Source: a virus. Taken from it: a stretch of DNA of 53,683 bases. Shown here one piece after another: positions 38,811-45,869 of the stretch (positions are counted from its first letter, which is position 1; every line of letters begins with the position of its first letter). The stretch is taken from IMG/VR virus record IMGVR_UViG_3300000117_004064, positions 5-53,687 of that record; one strand, written 5' to 3'. The notes under the pieces are model-generated. The model saw only the letters and a list, made by a program, of their open reading frames with translations. It made no database searches and was not told the DNA's origin. The position numbers were made by a program, and so were the translations under genes.

Positions 38811-39391
38811 ATATCTTTTACCTTGATCCAAACCCTATCATAGCAGCACAGATGCATTGTGACCAACATGTCCATAAGATGCTGCTAGAGACTGCACAGA
38901 TGCTTTCTACTGCACATCGTATGTTAGATGGTGAGAAAACAAAACGACCATCTGTATCAGGTAAACGTATGGTAGACTACTATGTCCATCCTGACCCTGT
39001 TCTAGAACACACACTTTACAAAGCAGTTCACTTCAAGCATCCATCTAATGTATGGATTCGTGATTCTGTAGAGCATTATGGCTGGGCAAAAGATTTGATG
39101 AATGCTCTTGCCGATGAGTATGAGTATCGCTATGGTAAGCAGCATGGCACTGCTATTACTGTCCTACCTTACCTGCAACTTCCACCTAAGTCTATGAAGA
39201 TGACAGGTGGATGGACTCCACCCCCGCAATGTATGCCTGATGAAATCAAACGTCCTACTCCACAGACTATGCTTGCATACCGTGACTTTTATATCACAGA
39301 AAAATCTAAATTCGCAAAATGGAAAAAAACACGAAAAAGTCCGGATTGGTACTTGACAAAGCCTTCTGAAGATACTATATTAAGTATGTAA
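38807..39391 (+). CDS. Conserved phage protein, possible DNA-repair glycosylase-like
   Basis: 194 residues. It opens MNIFYLDPNPIIAAQMHCDQ, then HVHKMLLETAQMLSTAHRML and HPSNVWIRDSVEHYGWAKDL. This is a family common in phages; I recall occasional annotation as pyrimidine-dimer glycosylase-like, which I cannot verify. The His and Asp residues in DQHVHK could be catalytic. Its 3' end overlaps the next early promoter. Confidence 0.6.
   Translation: MNIFYLDPNPIIAAQMHCDQHVHKMLLETAQMLSTAHRMLDGEKTKRPSVSGKRMVDYYVHPDPVLEHTLYKAVHFKHPSNVWIRDSVEHYGWAKDLMNALADEYEYRYGKQHGTAITVLPYLQLPPKSMKMTGGWTPPPQCMPDEIKRPTPQTMLAYRDFYITEKSKFAKWKKTRKSPDWYLTKPSEDTILSM
39353..39381 (+). promoter_or_regulatory. Early sigma70-type promoter inside the end of a gene
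   Basis: TTGACA (39353-39358) and TATATT (39376-39381), 17 bases apart, with the shared AAGTATGTAAGA leader. It lies within the last codons of the preceding gene and drives the micro-ORF ladder. Confidence 0.85.
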
Positions 39392-39417
39392 GACAGAGAA
39401 AAGAGGGTTACCGAAAA

Positions 39418-39561
39418 ATGTGGACAGTTACTTACAAGTACTACAACTATCCTAACCACACCAAAACTTTTGATAACCACACTTCTGCCAAAAAGTTCTT
39501 CTACTACATTGGTAAGAAAAAGGGCGTGATCCGCACACAAATCAAAGGAGTTTCTGACTAA
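39418..39561 (+). CDS. Small basic protein (47 aa)
   Basis: MWTVTYKYYNYPNHTKTF then SAKKFFYYIGKKKGVIRTQI. Tyr/Lys-rich, first of a ladder of six coupled micro-ORFs. It shares its last base with the next ATG. Confidence 0.65.
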   Translation: MWTVTYKYYNYPNHTKTFDNHTSAKKFFYYIGKKKGVIRTQIKGVSD

Positions 39562-39707
39562 TGCTTGAACAGATTCAAAGTTACATTGCTGCTTGTGAAG
39601 CAAACCTTGCTAAGTATCAGCAGATTGAAGACCCTGTTGAACGTGACCGTGCTGTTGCTGCCTGTGAAGGTATGCTTGCAGACTTTAAAGCACTTATTGA
39701 GGAATAA
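39561..39707 (+). CDS. Small acidic helical protein (48 aa)
   Basis: MLEQIQSYIAACEANLAKYQ and DRAVAACEGMLADFKALIEE, almost purely helical, with AAAGGAG upstream. No known family. Confidence 0.65.
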   Translation: MLEQIQSYIAACEANLAKYQQIEDPVERDRAVAACEGMLADFKALIEE

Positions 39708-39712
39708 GACAG

Positions 39713-39859
39713 ATGACTGAGTTTTGGGTAATGAATATGACTGACATGAAACTTGTCAGTAAAGAAACCTGCCCCGGTAACGCTGCTGAACTGAAAATGG
39801 TTCTTGAAGAGATGAATCCTGACATTAAGTTTAGTATTGAAGAAGTAGAGGTTGACTAA
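39713..39859 (+). CDS. Small acidic protein (48 aa)
   Basis: MTEFWVMNMTDMKLVSKETC then ELKMVLEEMNPDIKFSIEEV. It has a beta-alpha-beta pattern like the next two micro-ORFs, suggesting the ladder arose partly by duplication. It ends TAATG, coupled. Confidence 0.65.
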   Translation: MTEFWVMNMTDMKLVSKETCPGNAAELKMVLEEMNPDIKFSIEEVEVD

Positions 39860-40029
39860 TGAAAAAGAAGTCTTTTGTAATTCGTGATGCAGTCAGTAAC
39901 GGTATTCGTTTTGGTCTGTTTGAGCCAATCACTTCTGAGCGTCAAGCCAAGAAGTTTATGCGTGACTTTGAAAAGCGCATGAAGGCATGCGGCATTGAAG
40001 TTCAGTGCAAGATTGTAGAGGTTGAGTAA
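39859..40029 (+). CDS. Small protein (56 aa)
   Basis: MKKKSFVIRDAVSNGIRFGL then ERQAKKFMRDFEKRMKACGI and a closing strand ending KIVEVE, like the IEEVEVD end of the preceding ORF. A ferredoxin-like half fold is possible. Coupled at both ends. Confidence 0.65.
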   Translation: MKKKSFVIRDAVSNGIRFGLFEPITSERQAKKFMRDFEKRMKACGIEVQCKIVEVE

Positions 40030-40169
40030 TGAAACGCTTTTGTATTGAATATTGGAATCCTAATGCATCCCAATACGTTTGGATATACCTTCGTGCTTAT
40101 TCGGAAGAGCAACTACGAGATATGTTCATTGAATATGAAATAATCAACATTCAAGAAGCGGAGTTGTAA
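40029..40169 (+). CDS. Small protein (46 aa)
   Basis: MKRFCIEYWNPNASQYVWIY then EEQLRDMFIEYEIINIQEAE. It has the same strand-helix-strand plan as its upstream neighbours. TAATG couples it to the next gene. Confidence 0.6.
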   Translation: MKRFCIEYWNPNASQYVWIYLRAYSEEQLRDMFIEYEIINIQEAEL

Positions 40170-40273
40170 TGATTGAACTATTGGGCTTGATTGCTTTCAA
40201 CGTAGCATTTTTTGGAATTATTCTCTGGTTCCATTTTAATCCTGTGTACGAACTCGACGAAGGCGATCTTTAA
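40169..40273 (+). CDS. Tiny membrane protein (34 aa)
   Basis: MIELLGLIAFNVAFFGIILW is one membrane helix, followed by a short acidic tail (YELDEGDL). Last of the ladder; the Toprim insertion follows. Confidence 0.6.
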   Translation: MIELLGLIAFNVAFFGIILWFHFNPVYELDEGDL

Positions 40274-40277
40274 CGAA

Positions 40278-40315
40278 AGGAGTAAATAATGATTTACCAC
40301 ATGAAAGGGCATACT
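40278..40315 (+). repeat. Left direct repeat flanking the Toprim gene
   Basis: 38 bases, 33 of which match 40859-40896. It contains a ribosome site and the first nine codons of a gene (MIYHMKGHT). Confidence 0.85.
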
Positions 40316-40336
40316 AGTGACCAAGCCTCTAATTGA
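40289..40336 (+). pseudogene. Truncated 5' copy of the MIYH-KGHT gene
   Basis: ATG at 40289 reads MIYHMKGHTSDQASN and stops. The first nine residues match the intact protein at 40870 (MIYHLKGHT) with mainly synonymous changes. After that it runs into the Toprim gene in another frame. Probably the remnant of a gene copy interrupted or left by a duplication. Confidence 0.65.
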
Positions 40337-40907
40337 TCACATGATCCTTGAACGTAAGTTCACTGTACAAGAACTTATCGACTGCGGCTGTAAAGCCGAT
40401 GAAGAAGAAAGAGTTATAACCTTTCCTCTTTACAATGCTTCAGGCAAGATGACTGGTTATCAAGAGTACCGGCCAGACGCAAGTAAAGAAAAGAACAACG
40501 TGCGAGGCGAATCACGCTACTGGACTTACGTTACTAAGGGCGAGTTAGGCTACTGGGGGCATCATTCTTTAAAAGAAGATGTTTCTGCTTTGTTTATTAC
40601 TGAAGGAGTAATGGACGCTGCTCGATTAACTTCTTTGGGTTGTCAGGCTATTGCTACTCTCTCTAATAATCCCAAACACATGAAGAGACTGATTGACATT
40701 TGGAAATCCAAATACTTTGTTGTTACTCTTCTTGACAATGACGCTGCTGGACAAAAGCTGGCAAATTTCGGTCATGCTGCTTATATAATGGACGATGATG
40801 TAAGCAGTGCCTCTGATCAAGAACTAGACAAAATGTTTAAAGATGTTAAAGATATGCTAGGAGTAAATAATGATATATCATCTGAAAGGGCATACCAAGA
40901 AAGGTAA
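40317..40907 (+). CDS. Toprim-domain primase-like protein
   Basis: 196 residues from GTG 40317 (ATG 40342 is an alternative). An N-terminal part with FTVQELIDCGCKADEEERVI and TFPLYNASGKMTGYQEYRP is like the RNA-polymerase-adjacent region of phage primases. The Toprim core has LFITEGVMDAARL (catalytic Glu, about 91-103) and VVTLLDNDAAGQKLA (DxD, about 135-149). There is no zinc finger or helicase domain. It could be the primase catalytic subunit acting with the gp41-type helicase. Its end reads into the right repeat. Confidence 0.75.
   Translation: MTKPLIDHMILERKFTVQELIDCGCKADEEERVITFPLYNASGKMTGYQEYRPDASKEKNNVRGESRYWTYVTKGELGYWGHHSLKEDVSALFITEGVMDAARLTSLGCQAIATLSNNPKHMKRLIDIWKSKYFVVTLLDNDAAGQKLANFGHAAYIMDDDVSSASDQELDKMFKDVKDMLGVNNDISSERAYQER
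40859..40896 (+). repeat. Right direct repeat flanking the Toprim gene
   Basis: It matches 40278-40315 at 33 of 38 bases. It holds the ribosome site and first codons of the intact 60-residue gene and also the last codons of the Toprim gene. Confidence 0.85.
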
Positions 40908-41052
40908 GCAACGTATTCAAGAGCATGGTTCCGTATGGGAAGTTCTTGAGAAGCGTCCCGGAACTTTTGAGGGACTGCTGTTAGGTTCTCCTAAAACTGG
41001 TGATATTCGTTGGTTGACTGAAGACTTTTTTGTAGAAAGGATTGAAGGATGA
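40870..41052 (+). CDS. Small protein, function unknown (intact copy)
   Basis: 60 residues: MIYHLKGHTKKGKQRIQEHG then VWEVLEKRPGTFEGLLLGSP. Its N-terminus is duplicated upstream of the Toprim gene. Basic start and mixed rest. Coupled to the next gene by ATGA. Confidence 0.7.
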   Translation: MIYHLKGHTKKGKQRIQEHGSVWEVLEKRPGTFEGLLLGSPKTGDIRWLTEDFFVERIEG

Positions 41053-41342
41053 TGAGTTTTTTGTTTGTTTTGTCTCTTGTTTGGCCTGTATCCATGATTG
41101 CACTTGTATTTTATATTGATGAACATATCAGGGAATGGATTAAAGACCGGAATCGCATCGCACAGTTAAGGTGGGAATCAGAACAGGTTCAAGGTATTTT
41201 GAATAATATGTCTGAGGAAGGTGTTCTACAAAAAATGACTTCTATCGAACGAATAGAACTGCATGAACTACTTGCCAAAGAGTATCCTTTGTGGTATAGT
41301 ATATACGGTAAAGAAATGACCTACATTCCGAGGAACGTCTAA
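41049..41342 (+). CDS. Membrane-anchored small protein
   Basis: 97 residues. An N-terminal membrane helix (SFLFVLSLVWPVSMIALVFY) is followed by a charged cytoplasmic helix (DEHIREWIKDRNRIAQLRWE). It shares its last base with the next ATG. Function unknown. Confidence 0.7.
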   Translation: MMSFLFVLSLVWPVSMIALVFYIDEHIREWIKDRNRIAQLRWESEQVQGILNNMSEEGVLQKMTSIERIELHELLAKEYPLWYSIYGKEMTYIPRNV

Positions 41343-41590
41343 TGTTTAAAGTTACTGAATCTGTGGATTATCTTGACCCTAATCCTGCTGTAAAAGTTTT
41401 TGATACTCGTTGGGAAGCTGATGAGTATCTATCAGAACGCATACATAGTCGGGTTGAGTTTGAGGTGCAGCATTCACCTTATATGGTAAGTGAAAAGAAC
41501 TATAATGATTTGGTTCAATATGAATCAACATTTTTTAACGTTACAGAAGTAGATGAATACGCTGTAGATATTGATGGAGCAACTGACTAA
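41342..41590 (+). CDS. Small acidic protein, function unknown
   Basis: 82 residues, soluble, beta/alpha, with a short repeated theme of acidic residues (WEADEYLSERIHSRVEFEVQ). TAATG couplings on both sides. No family recognised. Confidence 0.65.
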   Translation: MFKVTESVDYLDPNPAVKVFDTRWEADEYLSERIHSRVEFEVQHSPYMVSEKNYNDLVQYESTFFNVTEVDEYAVDIDGATD

Positions 41591-42180
41591 TGAAAAGTAA
41601 CCTTGCTGATAAGGTAATTCTAACTGACTGTGACGGTGTTCTGCTGGACTGGCTCTTTGGTTTTAAAGAGTTTATGGCAGACCGTGGTTACACTGAACAA
41701 GACGATACCGGATATGCTATCTGGAAACGTTATGGTTTTATTAACAAAGAAGCAGGTGAAGGTCTGGTTCGTGAGTTTAACAACTCTGCTGCTATGGCAT
41801 ATCTCACCCCACATTTAGATGCAGTCAAGTATGTAAAGAAGTTGCACGAAGAATGTGGATATGTTCTGCGTGTTATTACTTCTATGTCCTTGAACAAGTA
41901 TGCCTACAAAGCACGTCTACAGAACCTTCATGCTCTGTTTGGTGAAACTGTAATTGATGAACTTGTCTGCCTAGATACTGGTGCAGATAAAGATGATGCA
42001 CTTGAGCAATACCGTGACACAGGTTGTGTTTGGGTAGAAGATAAGTATAAAAATGCTGTGTTGGGTAAAGAACTTGGTCTTGATTCGTTCATGATTGATT
42101 TGCCCCATAATCGGCAGTTCGACTTTGACCAGCGTGTAACGGGCTGGGAAGACATTTACCATACCTTAGTAGGAGTATAA
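41590..42180 (+). CDS. HAD-superfamily phosphatase, 5'-nucleotidase-like
   Basis: 196 residues. The N-terminal HAD motif I is ILTDCDGVLLDWLFGF (nucleophile Asp in DxDGV). VLRVITSMSLN corresponds to motif II (Ser/Thr), and VWVEDKYKNAVLGKELGLDS to motif IV acidic residues. It may dephosphorylate nucleotides or sugar phosphates. In phages, similar enzymes are linked to nucleotide turnover. Confidence 0.8.
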   Translation: MKSNLADKVILTDCDGVLLDWLFGFKEFMADRGYTEQDDTGYAIWKRYGFINKEAGEGLVREFNNSAAMAYLTPHLDAVKYVKKLHEECGYVLRVITSMSLNKYAYKARLQNLHALFGETVIDELVCLDTGADKDDALEQYRDTGCVWVEDKYKNAVLGKELGLDSFMIDLPHNRQFDFDQRVTGWEDIYHTLVGV

Positions 42181-42186
42181 AATAAA

Positions 42187-42522
42187 ATGAAAGCAGTTAT
42201 TATTGGTGGAGTGTCAATGCTGGCACTTTCGGGTTGCGCAGTAAACACATACCCACAACTTAATCAATGTGCAGATGTAGTATACTATGCACCAGAAGTT
42301 CCAGCTTATGCTACTCTTGGTGCTATTGTCGGCAGTGTTGGTTTAGCAGTATTGTCTGATGGTGATGTTGCAATGTCTATGATCGGTGCTGGTGTTGGTG
42401 CAGCAGTTGGTTCTGGTGCAGCAGGTGGTCTACATACGCATCAGGTGTGTCCTACTTCTATGGCAGAGGTTGTAGTTCCGGGACCAATCTATACTGAATC
42501 GGAATATGTCTATGAAAAATAA
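42187..42522 (+). CDS. Glycine-zipper lipoprotein
   Basis: 111 residues. The signal peptide ends in the lipobox LSGC (MKAVIIGGVSMLALSGCAVN), so it should be acylated and sent to the outer membrane. LGAIVGSVGLAVL and MIGAGVGAAVGSGAAGGL are GxxxG glycine-zipper segments. It overlaps the following glycine-zipper gene, suggesting a pair that acts together in the envelope. Confidence 0.8.
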   Translation: MKAVIIGGVSMLALSGCAVNTYPQLNQCADVVYYAPEVPAYATLGAIVGSVGLAVLSDGDVAMSMIGAGVGAAVGSGAAGGLHTHQVCPTSMAEVVVPGPIYTESEYVYEK

Positions 42523-43042
42523 TATTCTCGTAGGTTTGGTTGGGGCAGTTCTTGCCCTGACTATTCCTGTCAAAGCAGCAGCAGATGATACTGTCTATGC
42601 AACTATTACATCTGTCACACCTAACTATATTGAACTGGTAACTCCTGTTCGTAAAAACATTTGTAGTTTTGTAGATGTTCCTATCTATGATACAGTACAG
42701 GGTCAAGGTGCTACAGGACTAGAAGTTCTGGGTGGTGCTATCATCGGTGGTCTGTTTGGTAAAGCAATCACAGATAAAGATGAAGGTGCAGCAGCCGGTG
42801 CAGTTATTGGTGGTGTAGTTGCAGCAGAAGCAGGACGTGCTGATAAAACTCGTATTATCGGTTATGAGAAACAGAAACAATGTTCTATTCAGTCTGTTGA
42901 CCGTGTAGAATCTATAGTAGATAACTATACGATTTACTATCAATGGAAAGGTCAGTATGGTAGCACTGTTGTAGATAAACGTTATCGTATTGGTGATCGA
43001 GTGAAGGTAATGGTTATTATCACAATGTTGTCAGGTCAATAG
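42512..43042 (+). CDS. Exported glycine-zipper (17 kDa antigen/SlyB-like) protein
   Basis: 176 residues from ATG 42512 (42506 would add two). A signal peptide (ILVGLVGAVLALTIPVKAAA) is followed by a short beta region and then LEVLGGAIIGGLFGKAITDK, a classic glycine-zipper 2TM domain, and GAAAGAVIGGVVAAEAG. The C-terminus is a beta domain (YTIYYQWKGQYGSTVVDKRY). Bacterial relatives stabilise the outer membrane. Phage-encoded, it may counter envelope stress or alter surface access. Confidence 0.8.
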   Translation: MKNNILVGLVGAVLALTIPVKAAADDTVYATITSVTPNYIELVTPVRKNICSFVDVPIYDTVQGQGATGLEVLGGAIIGGLFGKAITDKDEGAAAGAVIGGVVAAEAGRADKTRIIGYEKQKQCSIQSVDRVESIVDNYTIYYQWKGQYGSTVVDKRYRIGDRVKVMVIITMLSGQ

Positions 43043-43053
43043 ATACAGTGTAT

Positions 43054-43155
43054 TAGAGCAGTTTTGCGGACCCGTAGCTCAGCTGGAATAGAGCATCGGA
43101 TTTCTAATCCGACGGCCGCAGGTTCGAGTCCTGCCGGGTTCGCAAAACTGCTCTA
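43054..43155 (+). repeat. 15-bp perfect inverted repeat enclosing tRNA-Arg
   Basis: TAGAGCAGTTTTGCG (43054-43068) and CGCAAAACTGCTCTA (43141-43155) extend the tRNA acceptor stem by about 14 pairs outward. Confidence 0.9.
43068..43142 (+). tRNA. tRNA-Arg (anticodon UCU)
   Basis: Acceptor GGACCCG with CGGGTTC, anticodon stem TCGGA/TCCGA, loop TTTCTAA (anticodon TCT), T-loop TTCGAGT, discriminator G. CCA is not encoded, unlike the other two tRNAs here. Reads AGA. Confidence 0.94.
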
Positions 43156-43178
43156 ACAATATAATATAGGAGAATATA

Positions 43179-43613
43179 ATGCTATTTTTAGGATTAGGTG
43201 CAGTTGGTCTTACACTCACTGCTATTGTCGGTGGATGGATTGTCTATAACGAATTCTTTGCTGGTGATAAAGAAGATACAGTAGAGAATGAAGTTCCGTT
43301 GATGACATACTTTCATGACAATGAAGTTTTGATAGAACCGCAAGCTGGTATTAAATATATTGTAGAAGATGATGAAGGTATTGATGCACAACTTACCTTG
43401 AATGCTGTAATGAATTGGGTAGAAGAAGATGACCCTAATATCTTTACAGGTGATTGGAATGTAAAAGTATCTACATGGAATGATGCTGCACTAGTAGAAA
43501 TTCGTGGTGATGCATCTACTCTACTGAAAGATCGTTATGATGATGTAGAACTGCCATTCTTTGATGGTGAAGGTATGATTGACTTTGTAACAGTAGATTT
43601 AGAATTTGCATAA
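43179..43613 (+). CDS. Membrane-anchored acidic protein
   Basis: 144 residues. An N-terminal membrane helix (LFLGLGAVGLTLTAIVGGWI) is followed by a strongly acidic soluble domain (EDDEGIDAQLTLNAVMNWVE). TAGGAG upstream. Its end overlaps the third copy of the 27-bp element. Function unknown. Confidence 0.72.
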   Translation: MLFLGLGAVGLTLTAIVGGWIVYNEFFAGDKEDTVENEVPLMTYFHDNEVLIEPQAGIKYIVEDDEGIDAQLTLNAVMNWVEEDDPNIFTGDWNVKVSTWNDAALVEIRGDASTLLKDRYDDVELPFFDGEGMIDFVTVDLEFA

Positions 43614-43638
43614 AATTCGAAACGATAGTTGAAAAAAA
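43612..43638 (+). repeat. 27-bp upstream promoter element, copy C
   Basis: It differs by one base from copies at 5148-5174 and 20051-20077 (TTCG for TCCG). It overlaps the preceding stop and ends three bases before the -35 box. Confidence 0.85.
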
Positions 43639-43641
43639 CTA

Positions 43642-43670
43642 TTGACTTTTTGCTCTAAGCACACTATATT
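43642..43670 (+). promoter_or_regulatory. Early sigma70-type promoter
   Basis: TTGACT (43642-43647) and TATATT (43665-43670), 17 bases apart, directly after the 27-bp element. Confidence 0.8.
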
Positions 43671-43704
43671 ATATACATAACCAAACAACAACAGGTGACC
43701 TGAA

Positions 43705-43938
43705 ATGTTTAAAGTTAACTTTCACTATGAAGTCGGCGGCATCTCCAAGCAACATGTTTCTGCTACGTTCATGACTTTTGAAGAAGCTCGTGATTACATT
43801 CTTGATGCGTTTGACCGTAATGTTGAGCGTGACAATGAGCATGAAGAAGAGTGCACTCTTGGTGAAGGTCACATAGCTGAAATCCATCGTGAAGTCATCC
43901 AGAATCACTATGAAATTGAATATGTTGCGAAGGTATAA
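43705..43938 (+). CDS. Small early protein, function unknown
   Basis: 77 acidic residues (MFKVNFHYEVGGISKQHVSA, then FEEARDYILDAFDRNVERDN). Strand-helix pattern. It stands alone behind an early promoter with the 27-bp element. Confidence 0.7.
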   Translation: MFKVNFHYEVGGISKQHVSATFMTFEEARDYILDAFDRNVERDNEHEEECTLGEGHIAEIHREVIQNHYEIEYVAKV

Positions 43939-43954
43939 GAATAAAAAAGCTTAT

Positions 43955-44080
43955 TAGCGCACTGGTCCACTCTGATGATATGCTGTGGTCCAAACAATGC
44001 TGTGTGGTGTTAACCGGCAAACCACATAGAGTATGCAGTGACGACTCCGATAGTCGGATGGTGGGATCGTGGCATACATT
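43955..44080 (+). ncRNA. Structured non-coding stretch before tRNA-Thr
   Basis: No reading frame of note. Several helices can be drawn: CACTG (43960) with CAGTG (44036), ACTC (43969) with GAGT (44029), TGTGGT (44003) with ACCACA (44021), CGACT/AGTCG (44042-44056), and GTATGC (44031) with GCATAC (44072). GGTCCAC (43964) could instead pair with GTGGTCC (43985) with one mismatch, so two folds compete. It could be a small RNA, a leader for the tRNA-Thr/guaC unit, or a decayed RNA gene. Confidence 0.45.
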
Positions 44081-44089
44081 TTATATTAT

Positions 44090-44165
44090 GCCGCAATAGC
44101 TCAACTGGTAGAGCAATTGATTTGTAATCAATAGGTTGTGGGTTCAAGTCCTACTTGCGGCACCA
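44090..44165 (+). tRNA. tRNA-Thr (anticodon UGU)
   Basis: Acceptor GCCGCAA with TTGCGGC, anticodon stem ATTGA/TCAAT, loop TTTGTAA (anticodon TGT), T-loop TTCAAGT, encoded CCA. Reads ACA. Confidence 0.95.
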
Positions 44166-44188
44166 TTATTTTTTAGGAGTAAACAAAA

Positions 44189-45298
44189 ATGCATATTGAG
44201 AGTGATACTAAGTTAGATTATTCAGACGTTCTTTTAAGACCTAAACGTTCTACACTAGAATCTCGTAAAGAAGTGAAACTTACTCGTTCATTCAAGTTTC
44301 CACACTCTCAAAGAGTTATTGATGTTCTCCCTATTATTGCTGCTAACATGGATGGTGTTGGCACTTTTGAAATGGCAAAGGTTCTTGCCAAAGACAATAT
44401 GATGGTAGCTCTAAACAAGAGTTACACTGTAGATGAACTGACTAATCTCCACCTACATGCAGATATTGACGACAAATACCGCATGAAAGAAAGTCTGTGT
44501 TTGACTGTAGGTATGCAAGATGCAGACTATGAGAAGGTACGTCTACTCAAACACAAGTATCCAATTATTTGTATTGATACTCCAAATGGTTACATGGAAA
44601 AGTATGTCCAGTTTGTGAAGTCTATCCGTGAACTTTGTGGTGTAAATAATATTATTATTGCAGGAAATGTAGTTACTGCTGACCAGACACAGGAGTTGAT
44701 TCTAAATGGAGCTGACGTGGTTAAAGTGGGTATTGGGCCTGGAAGTGTTTGCACAACTCGTATTGTTACTGGTGTTGGCTATCCGCAACTATCAACGGTT
44801 ATGGAGTGTGCGGATGCTGCTCATGGCCTTGGTGGTCACATTGTCGCTGACGGTGGTTGCGTTTCTCCGGGCGATGTAGCAAAAGCATTTGCAGCAGGAG
44901 CAGACTTTGTAATGCTAGGTGGTATGCTGGCAGGACATGATGAAGGTGGTGGTGAACCTGTCTACAAGTATGTCCACAAAAATGAATACTACTTTATCAG
45001 AGATGACGAAAGTTATAAACCTGTTATTGATAGGGTAGAGTATCGGCAGTTCTATGGAATGTCCTCTGACAAGGCAAATAAGAAGCACTCAGGGGGGTTA
45101 AAAAACTATCGTGCATCTGAGGGTAGAGATATATTAGTTCCTTACCGTGGTCCTGTAGCAGACACTATTCAATACATTCTTGGTGGTATTCGTTCTACCT
45201 GCACCTATATTGGTGCTAGACAAATTAAAGACTTGACAAAGTGTGCTACATTTGTTAAGGTAAACAATCAATATAATCGGGTATATGAAAATGCTTAA
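44189..45298 (+). CDS. guaC: GMP reductase (IMPDH/GMPR family)
   Basis: 369 residues. It converts GMP to IMP with NADPH and so moves guanine nucleotides toward adenine. [16 protein letters not shown] is the N-terminal start; [17 protein letters not shown] follows. The signature [20 protein letters not shown] carries the catalytic Cys, followed by [20 protein letters not shown]. There are no CBS domains and the length fits GuaC rather than IMP dehydrogenase (about 490). It would favour dATP supply in an AT-rich phage. The heme oxygenase gene starts inside its end. Confidence 0.88.
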   Translation: MHIESDTKLDYSDVLLRPKRSTLESRKEVKLTRSFKFPHSQRVIDVLPIIAANMDGVGTFEMAKVLAKDNMMVALNKSYTVDELTNLHLHADIDDKYRMKESLCLTVGMQDADYEKVRLLKHKYPIICIDTPNGYMEKYVQFVKSIRELCGVNNIIIAGNVVTADQTQELILNGADVVKVGIGPGSVCTTRIVTGVGYPQLSTVMECADAAHGLGGHIVADGGCVSPGDVAKAFAAGADFVMLGGMLAGHDEGGGEPVYKYVHKNEYYFIRDDESYKPVIDRVEYRQFYGMSSDKANKKHSGGLKNYRASEGRDILVPYRGPVADTIQYILGGIRSTCTYIGARQIKDLTKCATFVKVNNQYNRVYENA

Positions 45299-45869
45299 AC
45301 TGCGTGAATTAACTATGCACCATCACAAGACAGCAGAACGTTCTGAGTTTGCTAAGAAGCTTGTTTCGGGTAAAGTTAATGCATTAGAATATTCTGCATA
45401 TCTCTATAACATGGGATTTGTATATGGTGCCTTAGAGAACACTGCAAAGAGTATGGGGTGTCTTGACGGTATTGAATCTGTTTGTCGCACAGATAATATC
45501 TGGGAAGACTACAGAAGGTTAAACTATACAACTCCACCTATTCTTTTCTTTACTAAAGAGTATATGAACTATCTTTTGCATATCAGGGCAGATAGAGAAA
45601 AGTTGTTGGCACATGTCTATGTCCGACATATGGGAGACTTGTCAGGTGGACAGATTATCTCTAAACGACTTGGTGATAAGTTTCCTGTAAACTTCTACCA
45701 GTTTGACGAAGATCAAGATATGTTGAAAGAAAAGTTAAAAGAAAAACTAAATAATGATATGGCAGATGAGGCTATGGTTGCCTTTGATTATGCCCATAAG
45801 ATTTTTTTAGAACTGGACATGTTATCAAATGATTTGGGACAAACTAGTAGAGATTCAGAAGAATATTGA
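45285..45869 (+). CDS. ho1: Heme oxygenase (biliverdin-forming)
   Basis: 194 residues. It opens heme to biliverdin, CO and Fe(II) using reduced ferredoxin. MHHHKTAERSEFAKKLVSGK holds the proximal heme ligand His, and HVYVRHMGDLSGGQIISKRL is the distal helix signature with its flexible Gly-Gly. It is shorter than cyanobacterial HO1 (about 240) at the C-terminus. It overlaps guaC by 14 bases and the bilin reductase by 41, so heme breakdown and bilin reduction are coupled. Confidence 0.9.
   Translation: MKMLKLRELTMHHHKTAERSEFAKKLVSGKVNALEYSAYLYNMGFVYGALENTAKSMGCLDGIESVCRTDNIWEDYRRLNYTTPPILFFTKEYMNYLLHIRADREKLLAHVYVRHMGDLSGGQIISKRLGDKFPVNFYQFDEDQDMLKEKLKEKLNNDMADEAMVAFDYAHKIFLELDMLSNDLGQTSRDSEEY

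Noticed and set aside
40289-40336. Independent 15-residue gene
   Set aside because: It is better explained as the truncated copy of the gene at 40870, given the 33/38 base match of the surrounding repeat.
43972-43978. CTGATGA resembling a hammerhead ribozyme core
   Set aside because: No matching GAAA segment or stem III is present in the right place.
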